DNA of 64,000 nucleotides, taken from assembly GCF_036785885.1 (NCBI RefSeq), contig NC_092326.1, positions 43,052,287 to 43,116,286 on the forward strand, read 5' to 3'. The stretch comes from Coffea arabica. Lineage: Eukaryota; Streptophyta; Magnoliopsida; Gentianales; Rubiaceae. The notes under the pieces are model-generated. The model was not told where the DNA came from, made no database searches, and saw nothing but the letters and a program-made list of their open reading frames with translations. Below, in pieces: positions 36,868 through 48,672 of this stretch; the first letter of the stretch is position 1; the number at the start of each line of letters is the position of its first letter. A program made the translations under genes and the position numbers.

Positions 36868-37291
36868 TGTTGACCAAAAAAAAAAAAAAAAAAATCATGC
36901 ACAGTGAAAGCAACTTTTTACACATATAAAAATATATGGAAAGAGGAAGATAATAAACACATAATAAATGTTCAATAATTTTATTAATTCAAAACTCAAC
37001 AATAATAATATCAAGATGTAAACTTTCGCTAACAACGACTCACAATAACAATACTCTAAGGCTTTCCCTTAACTTTTCAAGACTCAATTCAACTCTCCAA
37101 AAAATAATGCATTAGAGTAGTAGCATGTATAGATTGTAGAATTTTCCTAAACAAACACAATTGCAAACCGAAACTTACTTGGAATAGACTTGAAATTTTC
37201 CTAAACTAATATGAAAATTAAACGAATAGAACACCAAAGCAAGAAACTAAAAGAATTAGGAAATGTAGCTTAGTTTTATTCTATTCCATCA
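36868..37291 (-). repeat. 5' LTR of the TRIM-like element
   Basis: 424 bp; aligns over its length with 35768-36163. Shared landmarks on the + strand are an A run then GCACAGYGAAAGCAA, TCAAAACTCAACAATAA, AAACACAATTG, AACTTACTTGGAA and AACTAAAAGAATTAG. The A run near the end, present in both copies, is a feature of the LTR itself. Confidence 0.9.
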
Positions 37292-37296
37292 ATTTT

Positions 37297-40200
37297 GTAT
37301 TGCGAACAACCAAATAGTTTTGCAAAGTCTTTTACGTCAGTTCATCAAGTCTCTTATCTGTATCGTGCCATGCCTCGAATTATTAGACAATACCAAAAAA
37401 GTTAGAACGGACAAAGCTATTCGGCGGATGAGGAATTAGAGCAGAGAAAATTGATCCTTGAAGAAAAAAAAAAAAGATTTTTATTTTTCCGGAAAGCATA
37501 CTAGCGTGGAGCTGCTTGCTTAATGTCGAGCATCATGATTAAACATTTGCATTATCGATGAGTTGGGACCTGAAAGTCAGCAAAGCTTGTTGAGTCGCTT
37601 CGCTGGAGAGACAAAATTGATAGATAAGCCATGAGATGATTCGGAATATTTTAAGTTTTTCCATGGTTCTAAAATGAAACGCAATTTCAACAAGCATTTG
37701 AGCTACGAGTTTTTTTAGGATGAAGTGAACGCTTGCTGGTGCATTTAACTTATACTATCAAAACTATCATGCCATGTACATATTTACTTTACTGCTTACA
37801 TTTTAAATACTTTCCTCGTTTAGTTGTGTACGTTGATCCAGCTGTATTGCGATTTGATTGTAGCTTTACATATACAACATTCTTTTTGAAGTTTCACGAG
37901 TCATAAATCGACAATATGCGTTTGTTTCACGTATTACAATAAAAGAGTATCACCCTGATAAATAAATAAATAGTGAATGTAACCTAGTATCCTAAACTCT
38001 TATTAACAACGAATAATACAAAACTATCCGAATTGATTTATTATTAGGTAATTAATTTGTCAAAGATAAGTTAATCCTGAGAAAGTATTTCAAATCTTTC
38101 TCTAAATTAATGTAAGTCAGAAGCTCAAATCTCACACTCCCACAATAATTTAAAGAGCGAGCCACTACAAAAAACCATCTAGATGGACCTTTCCTATAAC
38201 GGTTAGGTCCCTTCCCTTTTGGTGTAGGGCAGTACATATGTTAGGTGACACGGCTACAAAGGAAAATTTTTTAGAAAGTAATTTTTCCCCAAAAAAATTT
38301 GGGATAATTTCATAAATCTCCCTTGAGATTTTTCATAATATCACTCAGCTCCCTTAAAATTTTAAAAATCTCACTTACTTTCCCCTGTCAGTTTGACAAG
38401 ACTAAATATTCCTATCAAAGGTCACAATTTGACAACAATACCCTTACTCTTAATAACTATTTAACCAAAAAGCCAAAACCAAATAAAACTTTTAAACCAA
38501 AAAACGTAGATTAAAAGGATAAATTGTTATCTAGTATTGGTTTGTATTTCTCTATATCGAGATAGTGGTAGGATGGCAAATGATGTGGATAAATTAAATC
38601 TAATCAAAGTCAATCACTTAGGAAGATTTTGGTGAATAATTAACGCATTGAAAATTTTCGCGGACAGTTATAAGGAAGTCAAGAAATTTTTTTTAGGAAA
38701 TATGTTTAAATACATGATGTATTTTAAGTTGCATTGAAAATTAGAATAATCTCTTTATACATGTGGTTTGTAATATAAATTCTATCTATAGATTTTTACA
38801 ATCCATTTTTCCAAGAAACTCGCTACAAAATAGCAATCCAAACATGTACAGATTATTGGGTGACAGACGCAGACCCAGAAAGGAAGGAATATTTGCTTCT
38901 GATTCTGTCTGCCTTCCACAATGGCAGCATGCGTTACGGGTATAATCCCACTATGATCATCTCTGTCAACTCCCCCACCAGTCTAATCAGACTAGGCCGA
39001 TCATGCATCAGTGTATGTACCCAGTGAAAGATCATGCGGTACAATGCAAAATACGTGGCCGACAGAAAATCAGAAGCAACCAGCCAGAACCATGGCCTCC
39101 CAGTCACCTAGAAGAAGAAAAGGAGGAGGAGGGGAATATACCAAGCGCCTATAACCATGAGCTAGTGGGGAGAAGTATGATGAGATTGTTACATGGGATC
39201 GCTCTAAAAGGTCCCACTACATGGACAAATCGGTTCGAGACTCACGTCCCTACCCTACCCTTCTCTCACTTCCAAGCGCCTACACACTTGTTGGACTTAG
39301 CGGCAGTGGAAGGGAATTACCAATGTAGGTTTCGTTTTGGTTAAAAATGTTCGGCCTGCGTCTCCCTACCCTTCTTAATGTTTCGGTCAAAACGGATTTG
39401 GGTATGTTTAGAACAATTGACGAAAAATCACAATAACTATCCTTCAAATTTAAATCGGCTTCAGTCAAGAGTTTTGAACTTTCAATCAATATGATCCTCT
39501 AGATCTCAAGTAATTACAATTAGGTTTTAAAATAAATTGAATTAAATGGACAACAAATATATTCCTAAATCCTATATAATTTCATGAAAGTGCTTTATAT
39601 CAGCACAACATCATAATTACATAAATAACATTTTTTTTATTAAATAAGTTACAATTGGATGATAATGTACTCATTGAATGCAATTTCATTCTAATTCGCA
39701 TCTCACTTCATCGTAAAACCTCAATGTTAGTATTTAAAATTTAGACAAGTAAACAAAACGTTAGGGACCATAAAAGCAAAAAAGTGAAAATTGTTAAGTA
39801 ATGGTAATTTGATATTAACGATTAGTCATTGCTGAATTTATGCCAATTGCACTGAATATGCCTAAAATAAAAAATCTAGTGGACCATATTTATTTTAGTT
39901 GAAACATTAAGAATAATTTAGTACCCAAGCCAAATATTAAGGGTCAAGCTTGCATTTCTCCCTTTAATTTATTAACTCCATTTCATAAGACCAAACCATG
40001 CATCCAATGATTATATAGGTATATATGTGTGGATACAAGTCTTTGGCAAAACTTTTAATTTTTCAAATATAGGTTTACATAACACACTTTAAAAACACCC
40101 TAAAAACACTTTAAATATACCTTACAAACAGATAAAAATTTATTAAAAAAATGAAAATAAGAAATCCCTTTCTTTCTCCACCACTACCCACATGCGACTC

Positions 40201-43200
40201 TCTCTTTTCACCACCACTGCTTATCCTCTGCTGCCCTCCCATTCCCTCCAAATGTCGGTCACCTCCTCCACAACCCTCTCCTACCTATCATGTTCTGTTT
40301 CCTCCTTTCATCATTCTCTTCCTCCTCTCCCCCCTCTTCCTCAAAGAGAAGGGTAATGAAGAAGGGAAAAATGTGGCATGCAAGGGCAGGAAAATGGAGG
40401 GGAGGGGCGATAGTGAGAAGAAGGTGGCATAGAAGAGGGGATGGTGATGAAAAGTTGAGAGTGGAGGGTAGAGGGAGGAGGGACATATTTTAAAACCTCA
40501 AGAAATTTAAAATTTTAAAAATACATCAAAACATACTATACAAACAGAGTTTTCCACGGATACAACTACAATAAAGTTTTTTAAAAAATATTTTGGAAAT
40601 CATCTAATCCATGCAAACTCACAAGTTTTCTTTCGTTCTCATATATCATCCGACATCAAAATTTTTTTTCTTTCGTCATACAGTACGAAAACGTAGATCA
40701 AGCTTACCTAAATATTATCTAGGGAGAAATGCATTTCAGTCATTTGTGGGTACACATTCAGGGCAGGGGGGAAATTAGGAAAGCCACTCCTTTTCACCTT
40801 TTTCCTATTCTATTCAAGTAGATAATGATAACGTGCTTTTGATACATTACTAAGTTGACTACTCCCATGTAAGAGCAAAGCCCATGCCCAAAGCTATCCT
40901 CCGTGTAATTGCTAGATTCCCCCGCCAAACCCTTATCCTCCAGCCGCAACCCCCCTCCCCCCAAGTCCACCACAACCCACCCCATAGAAAAAAAGGGTGC
41001 TTAGTAGTAGGAGAGATTAGCTATCAGCCTAGCCAGCGTAGCACTTGATCGATGTAGAATGCTACGCAGCGCTCGATCTTTTCTGGTCTTAATTTGCTCC
41101 CTCCAACAGTCCTACATCTTTTGTAGGGTTTAGTGTCCAACTCCACATATCGGCGGCCTTCTTCCCTCTCTCTCTCTCTCTGGACTCATCATTACATGCA
41201 TGACAAACCAAATCAAAAATTCCGTTCGTCCTTTCTATCCTGCCTGCTCTTTTTTCTTTTCCCCCCCTTCCCGTTTTTATACAAAGCATTGATCCAAGCA
41301 TGTTTATTTTCTTACACCAGAGTGGTGGTGATTCTCTTCTCTTGCAGCCTCCTCCAAACTTTGCGGACGGTGGCGGTCTGAGTTAAGATTCCGGGTGATT
41401 CTTAACAAGAATATTTTGGTATGTTCATCTCCAATTAGCTCCATGCTTTTGCTGTTTTAATTGCATCAGTTCAAATGATTTGAGATGGATGGTTGAGTGA
41501 CTTAAATGTATTTCGCAAGGAAAAAGGAATCCTGTTATAATAATAATAACACAATTACTGTGTGCGCGCTCGTGTTTGTGTCCTTTCCTCTTTTTCTTTT
41601 TTCTTTTTTTTTGTAGAGAAAGTACTAGTAGATTTGACGAATACAAGAAAAAGTAGTAGGCTAGTAGTGACTAGTGAGTGAGCGAGCGAGCGAGCTTACG
41701 AAGAAAAGAAAATCCAATCGAGTATGGACAAAGAAGCCAGGCGGGGGACTAGTTGACAACTAGCTACGCACCTACCTGCTAAGAGCAGATTCGTCCCCTT
41801 CTTCGGATTTTAATTTTCCAGTTGAATTCCCAATGATTGTTGTTGCATAATTACTGGCACGCCCACCAACGCTAGCTGCGACTAGTAGTATTTACTAGTA
41901 GCTTACTCGCGGGAATTGGGATTTACTACTAGAAATTAAGCTAATTGCTACTACTTGCTTCTCTCTCACTCTCTCTCTATATATATATGTATATATATAT
42001 ATAGATATAGATATATTTGCTGGTGGTTAATTTATACTCCTACTAATCTAATTAGGAAACAAGCAGAAGGGACTGACTAGCTAGAGACACTTCTTTCTTT
42101 AATCTGGAAGTCAAAATGAATATACGTGTCAGTTACTTACCATTTTTTTTCCCTTTCTTTTTGGAGAAACGATGATGATAATATATGGAGTAGTAGCAAA
42201 AGGATATTTTTTTTTTTTTGTAAACAGAAAAAAGGAAAAAATCCTCTTTGTTTTTGGCTGGGCTGCTGTTCATTTTTTGTCCATCCATTTTCCTTTTCCC
42301 TTTGGGTTTGATTAATTAGCCCCCGCTGCATCTCCTTCTTCCCTCCCGGCAAGGCAACAGCCATTGTGGGCGTCGGAGGAATATTGCGATGGAGCCCCCG
42401 CGTCGCGTAGAAGAGTAATTAAATTATGACAGACTTAATTATGAGATGAGGATTACGTTCTGCATGCAATGCATTTCTTCACTCACAGTTGATCTCTCCC
42501 CGGGGGGGGGGGGGGGGTGTGGCATAAGTTTCTATATGATCGATGATCATTAATGAGGACCAAAGTGCAATTACAGATCACGTTAGTCGTATACGTACTC
42601 TAATATTGGCCGAACATATACATATATACATATACAAGCGTGCAAGATTGAAAAGATTTTTGTGCTTAATTAATCTTCTCTCTTACGTTACAACGTATAT
42701 ATATGTATATATATATAAGTATTCGATCTCCTAATTGATGCATGTTTTGCATTTGGTTTATACTTCATCATTATGTTTGAGGTTTTATATAGCACCATTA
42801 TCGGTCTTCTTGTTCCACGCTCTCGCATCAGTAAGTTAACGTACGGCAAAGCATGCAGCAGAGGATCCAAAATTAATCATTATTTTTATCTTTTTTCTTA
42901 GACGTTATATATGCGTAGTAGTGTTAACTTCACTTTGTTCAGTTCTTTCTGATGCAAATGCCAATTACTTAGGATTTGAGGAATTTATAATAAAGAAAGA
43001 AACCACATAGAGGTAGCTGGGTAGAAATGAAAAATTAGTACATGTAAGAGTAGTAGCATCCCCCCCGCGGGATGAACATAAAACCCGTCCTGTTTTCAGC
43101 AAATCATCATGAGGAATCACGATGTTATGTTACCTCTTCTTAATTCCCAGAGTAGTCAGAAATGAGATGCCGTATATTATATATGAGGAGGACGACCGTA

Positions 43201-44355
43201 ATAAGGTGAGTTGGGATGGGGCCTGGGGCCTGCGGGGTATTACTTACTAATCCTTGTCCTAGCTAACAAACAGTACATATATATATATATATATATATGT
43301 ATGTATAGTACCTTCCTAGCTAGGCGGTCATAATCCCTAGTCCTATTACATTTCCTTTTTCTTTTCTTTTTTTGGCATTAATCATCCAGATTAAAGTGCA
43401 ATATGACAGCCCAAAAGTTGGAGTTGGTGTTTCCAATGTGTGTTTGTTTTCTTCTTCTTCTTCTTCTTCTTTTAGTACTCCATGGTAAATGGAATACAAG
43501 GAGTAACATCATCCTAGCTACTGGAAGAAAGAAAGAATTCAGGGTTGCATCTCAAAGGAATAATCTGAAGTCAGCAAAGAAATGCATGGTATAAGCTAGA
43601 TTGCTGTAATTAATACACTACTTTTTATCTTTCTTCCAATTTCCACCAAGTTTTTCCTGTCTTCTGCAGTTTTGCCGCTTCTTCAGATCGATTTGTACTT
43701 TTTCTTCCATCTTGTATACCTCTTTTGTAGCTCGGTGGTCACCGAAGCTTTTCTAGCCCAGAAAGCGTATTAGGACATCCTAAACTGAAGCAGTTGTTCG
43801 CCTTTGCCCTATTCCCATTCCTAGTACTTATAATGGAGGACCAAAATCATTTTTACGGAAATTAATAAAACATTCTCCCTCGATTGCATTGCATCATCCG
43901 CTGGTATGGTATCTACTAGGAAAATCTCATTCCTTCTGCATCTTCCTGTTTGATGCTCGATTCTTGCGTACTACTTAAAGGTCTGCTCATATCCAATTGC
44001 GCGCCTTTTTTTAAGTGTTAATTTGTGTGCATGATTATTGAGATAAGAGCCCTTTCTCTTCTCTAACAGTCAACTAAGGAATTCCTCTCCTATTCTGAGG
44101 ATGTATACAAACTAACGTCCAATTGGCATCATATCGATCTGCACTCTTTTCCTTTTAATTAATTCCTGCATGCAGCTACGGATAGATGCTTTCAGGCTGA
44201 GTTCAACTAATGACGAGATATATTCGACTTCCAATGTTTCAGAAATTTGAGCACACCGAGTCCAGATTGCAGCTTATGCCATTTCTGAAGTGCTTAATGC
44301 AACACAGTAGAAAAAAGTAAAAGGAAAAAAAAAAAAAAAAAAAAAAGCAGCCAGA
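37297..44355. other. Long gene-poor spacer upstream of the NPH3 gene
   Basis: No gene supported in about 7 kb. Contents: AT-rich DNA with short unrelated open frames; a pyrimidine-rich then purine-rich inverted structure (40170-40490, listed separately); CT and TA microsatellites (41168-41182, 41971-42002, 42698-42718, 43274-43299); a G16 run (42502-42517); a (GAGC)n patch (41680-41695); CTT repeats (43450-43472). Part of 43,300-44,355 is probably the NPH3-gene promoter and 5' UTR. The 113-codon frame at 39003-39344 has no recognisable motif and is not called. Confidence 0.55.
40170..40490. repeat. Polypyrimidine/polypurine imperfect inverted structure
   Basis: From 40170 to about 40340 the + strand is almost all C/T with CCACC and CTCC motifs; from 40341 to 40490 it is almost all A/G with GGTGG and GGAGG. 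The second half read in reverse complement shares motifs such as CTCTC..CTTTTCAYCACCA with the first, so a hairpin or triplex-prone segment is likely. It is flanked by two similar AT-rich direct segments ending TACAAACAGA (about 40121-40130 and 40538-40547), which may mark a decayed mobile element. Confidence 0.4.
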
Positions 44356-47300
44356 ATGAAATTTATGAAGCTTGGGACAAGACCGGACACCTTCTATACA
44401 GAAGAGGCCACCAGGTACAATGCATGAATCTTAAGCAAAAATTGGAACGCAACTAGGTTGCCATCATGATAAAATTAATAGAAATGTATCTGCCTAACGC
44501 AATCTGTTTCGTAAATATTGATGCAGGACTGTAATTTCAGGGGTGCCTACTGACCTCACTGTTCGCATCAACAACATTTCATATCACCTTCATAAGGTAT
44601 GAATGATATATACGAAAAGGGAAAAAAGGAAAAGAAAAAAGATTTGTTTTGTTTTTAGTTCTATACGTTCTTCGTTCCCCCTTGTGTGATGGTTTGGCTT
44701 CATAATGGAAACCAATAGGCTCAACACAAAAGCTGTACGTACTGCAATGAGAATTTGAAAGGTATTAGATAGAATAGAACTCACAGTATACTCAGCAATG
44801 AGGAAACATGAGATATCCATAATAGGATAGCGCATGAATCTGCGAGACGAAAATGGTAGCCGAGCCGAGAAGTGAGAATCACTATCACAAGCCTCAGGAC
44901 ATTCACAACTGTCATAACAAATCAGTACGCGGAATATATAGGAGCCCAAGGCTACCCGAGGATTAATAAGAAAAGGACAAGGGACAAGAAAAGCATGTCT
45001 TGCACCTTTTAATATGCCAACCTCGGAGATTCATCGTCATAACCTGATTTTACGCAACTGGTTTTTGAAAAACAATCCCTGGACCATTTTTAACTCAAAG
45101 AGAATTTTATGCACATTAAATGACTCCTGTTCCTACTGCAAGCTGCGGAAGCATACCATTTTTTCGCATTTACACTTGCGATTAATAGGATCCTGTGCAT
45201 GAGTTCTAGAATTTTTTCCAACTGCAGCTTCCGCTACTTCCAAAGTGTGGCCTCCTGCAACAACTTTGCTCAGTCTCTGAGGAATCTGGAAATGTTACTC
45301 TTGAGCTGCATGATATTCCTGGAGGAGAAAATGCTTTCGAGCTGTGTGCAAAATTTTGCTATGGAATCACAATCAATCTCAGCGCTCATAATTTTGTATC
45401 TGCTTTCTGTGCTGCAAAGTTCCTCCGAATGACTGAAGCAGTTGAGAAGGGAAACTTCGTTGCAAAGCTAGAGGCTTTCTTCACTTCGTGCATTCTGGAA
45501 GGCTGGAAAGATTCCATTGTCACATTGCAGAGCACTGGAAAGGTTCCTGAGTGGTCAGAGAATCTTGGGATCATTAGAAGATGCATAGACTCTATTCTTG
45601 AGAAAATACTGAAACCTCCAGCAAAGGTCAGAGATATTCTGAATCCTAATTTATTCTGATTGGCTCCAAAGACTAGCCAATATCTTCCATTTTAGACATC
45701 AGTATTTAATTTGCGTAAAGGACATTTGTAGGTCACATGGTCCTTCACTTACACTAGGCTGGGATATGAACGAAAAGGTCACCATTCCGTACCACGAGAC
45801 TGGTGGACAGAGGATGTATCTGACCTTGATTTAGACCTCTTCAGATGCATCATTGCTGCCGTAAGGTCCACCAACATTCTACCTCCTCAGCTGATTGGTG
45901 AAGCTTTGCACGTCTATGCATGTCGTTGGCTGCAAGATCTTACAAAGACCAGTGGATCTTCTGAAAGTTCAGGTGCTCAATCTGCCCAAAGGAAACAGCA
46001 AATCCTTGAAACCATTGTTAGCTTGATTCCGGTAGATGGAGGATCTGTCTCAGTCGGATTCCTACTGAGACTCCTCAGCTTGGCAAATCTCCTAGGGGTT
46101 TCTCCAGTAACAAAGGCTGAACTCGTACGGAGATCAGGCCAGCAACTAGAGGGGGCAAAGCCGAATGACCTGCTGGTTCCCTCTTGTAATTGTGATGATC
46201 ATTATTCCTATGACATTGACTTGGTTGGGGCACTACTAGAAAGTTTCTTGAGGCTGTGGAAGAGACGATCAAGAGAGAGGCAATCCATTAAGTCAATCAT
46301 TAATGTGGGAAAGCTCGTTGACTCTTATCTTCAAGTGGTCGCAATGGATGTCAATATGCCGGTGCAGAAAGTGGTTTCATTAGCTGAAGCTGTTCCAGAA
46401 ATTGCGCGACCTCAGCATGATCAACTGTACAAGGCAATCAACATTTATCTCAAGGTAAGCTTCAATCGTCATGAAATGGGACTTGGGCACACATGCCAAC
46501 AGCAGATTCCTCGTTCTCTCAAAACCTACTACTACTAGTGTTTGTGTAGCCATGATGCCGTAATTTGAATGCAACTAAACACGGACACAAGAAAGAATGG
46601 ATAGCATAGTTTGTGTGCACGCACTATCTAGTTGACCATTAAATGGAATGCTTTGTGGGGCAAAGAAAAAAAAAGTATGAGAAGCATGCAATATTTGCCT
46701 TTGGAGCATTTCAATTTCCATGTTAATTTATCAAACATAAAATGCATGCAGGACGACCAAATATAAATGCACGCTTCTTTTTTTTTTTTTTTTAAATGAT
46801 TGTGTATATATCTTCACTGTCTACGCTGCTAGTTGCTCACAAATGTCTGCCCAGGAGCATCCTGGTCTGGCCAAAGCAGATAAGAAGCAGCTCTGCCGCA
46901 TTCTTGACTGCCAGAAGTTGTCTCCAGAGATACGTTTGCATGCAGTGAGAAATGAGAATCTACCTTTGAGAACTATTGTGCAGGCACTCTTCTTCGACCA
47001 AGGAAGAGGCTACAGGGGAAAAGATCAAAAACTTCCAACCGGAGAGCAATTTCGCAGCTGGCAACAGATCTCACAACTTTGCACGGATGATATGAGCAAA
47101 CCTAAATTGCGTTCAAGTAAAGAATCACCTGAAGCAGAGGGACTCAAACACCATGCACCCGTTGCAAGCAAACGAGTAAATAAAAATTTGAGCAAGTCAG
47201 ATGGCAGGCCGGGCATGGAACCCACATCAGACACTCCTAGACACGATGGTGCCGTAAGAGATTCAAGGAAAGGCAAGGAAGTCAAAGACCGCAATAACGG

Positions 47301-47370
47301 GAGTAAGCCCGAGCATCTCCAGACCTTAGCCAGGAGAACAGGATCGCACCACAGCCAGGGTAAAAGCTGA
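44356..47370 (+). CDS. BTB/POZ and NPH3 domain protein (NRL family)
   Basis: Five exons: 44356-44414, 44527-44596, 45228-45626, 45732-46454, 46855-47370, in phase, 588 aa. It starts MKFMKLGTRPDTFYTEEATR, the classic NRL opening. The BTB domain (about 27-125) contains VPTDLTVRINNISYHLHK and NVTLELHDIPGGENAFELCAKFCYGI; the NPH3 domain (about 205-455) contains VPRDWWTEDVSDLDLDLF and ends near HDQLYKAINIYLK, followed by LCRILDCQKLSPEI and RTIVQALFFDQ. The C-terminal ~120 residues are basic, Ser/Lys-rich and probably disordered. NRL proteins act as substrate adaptors of CUL3 ubiquitin ligases, often at the plasma membrane in phototropin or auxin signalling; this member's role is not known to me. 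Best positional match is At5g47800. The donor of exon 3 is a weak GTCAGA. Confidence 0.93.
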
Positions 47371-48672
47371 AAGAGATAGCACAAACGTAGTCGAGTATAT
47401 TCTCCTGTAGATAAATAAAACGCAGATTTCTAATCAGAGCCAATCTTCGGACATGCCGATCACCAATTTGTACAGCACTCAAATTGAAACCATTCCCAGT
47501 AGTCCATTGAAGCTGTTGCTCACTGAAGGAGTGACTCAAAAAACTCCATTAAAGCTATATCCTAGTAGTACGTAGCGGAGTGACTCAATGGTAAATTCTT
47601 TCCACGTTTCAGCGGAGAACTCAAGCATACTTCAGCAAGAAACCATTCAGCAATATGTTTACTCAAGCACACTTCAGCAAGTAACCATTCAGCAATATGT
47701 TTAACGTATTTAGTAATGCTTTTCTTCTATTCTTGAAGCATGATTTCCGACATGATTGTCCAGCAGAAGAAACTACTCCATATCTGCTCTATTTGGGGCC
47801 TAAACCACTTAGAGATTTTCCTCTTTAGGTGCTAAGGTCTGTAGCTTTTTCTTGTTTAAGTTGCATCACACTATTAAAGTTCCTTCACTGAATAATTCCC
47901 TCGTTTGATAACAGTGGTATCTCTAGTTCTTCTGTGTAAATCAACAAAACAGCACCCACATTATGTGAGAAATTGTATGTAGAGTTTTAGACTTTTTATC
48001 TTCCACGCTCCATAATAGACTGTCAAAAAAAAAAAAAAAAAACACAATACAAACACTTACAGGAAACTTTACAGGTAAAAGGCGTCAGTTTTTCTGCAGG
48101 GAGAACCCTACCTACCATTCCCACCATGATAACCAGGTCTAATCTATCTGATATAACATGTAAACTGAAATTAATATCAACATTTCATAATAAAACTACT
48201 ACTCTGTTAGATTAGCCTTTATACGAACATATCATTTCTGAACGACAATGATGAAGCTAATGTTTATTCCAACACATCAAAAGAAAAATCAAGGAATTAA
48301 ACAAATTTCTCACATCGAGGTCAAGCAAATTTGAGTACCACATCAATAAAATGCAAAACCAAAAGAAGATACTGTACAGTTGCCAAGAAGTTGGCCGGCA
48401 GTAAAGGCCACTGCAACCGAATCTCTTGATGTGTACAAACTACTTTGTACACAATGGGCAATACATGCACAAAAATTTGCCCACAGATAAGCCAAAAGCC
48501 TCTCTTAAGTTTCAACTCCTCAAGTAAAAAATGAGTGTGATTCACAAGATTGACAAATTCAAAATACAAGTTAACCAAGAGAACAAGGAAACGAGTTAAC
48601 CAAGAGAACAAGCTTCTGAAATATGCTGCTCATCTAGTCTGAGACTCCAACTGGATCTTTGATTCGGTACCG
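47371..48672. other. Spacer between convergent NPH3 and DMS3 genes
   Basis: No gene seen. It contains the two 3' UTRs, an A18 run near 48025-48042 and a short duplication of AGCATACTTCAGCAAG..AACCATTCAGCAATATG at about 47625-47700. Confidence 0.55.

Larger units (their letters stand above)
35768..37291 (-). mobile_element. Small non-autonomous LTR retrotransposon (TRIM-like)
   Basis: A complete LTR element of 1,524 bp oriented on the minus strand. 5' LTR 36868-37291 (424 bp), 3' LTR 35768-36163 (396 bp); both run TGATGGAAT...CAACA on the minus strand, with TG..CA ends. Both outer flanks carry the same 5-bp target duplication ATTTT (35763-35767 and 37292-37296). Two bases inside the 5' LTR is a primer-binding site, TGGTATCAAAACC on the minus strand, matching 11 of 13 positions of the common plant initiator-tRNA-Met site TGGTATCAGAGCC. 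Next to the 3' LTR is a polypurine tract, TTTGGGGGAGA. The internal region is only 704 bp and has no gag or pol, so it must be mobilised in trans. The LTRs differ by several indels and substitutions, so insertion is old. Confidence 0.9.

Noticed and set aside
38290-38410. Possible MITE fragment with CTCCCTTGAGATTTTTCATAA-like wording
   Set aside because: No inverted ends or target duplication could be found around it.
39003-39344. 113-codon + frame in the NPH3 upstream spacer
   Set aside because: No family resemblance, composition like its surroundings, no promoter or splice context; could be chance.
45199-45432. 77-codon + frame in the BTB exon of the NPH3 gene
   Set aside because: Shifted frame; the correct frame from 45228 gives the BTB sequence LPLLPKCGLLQQLCS and continues to 45626.
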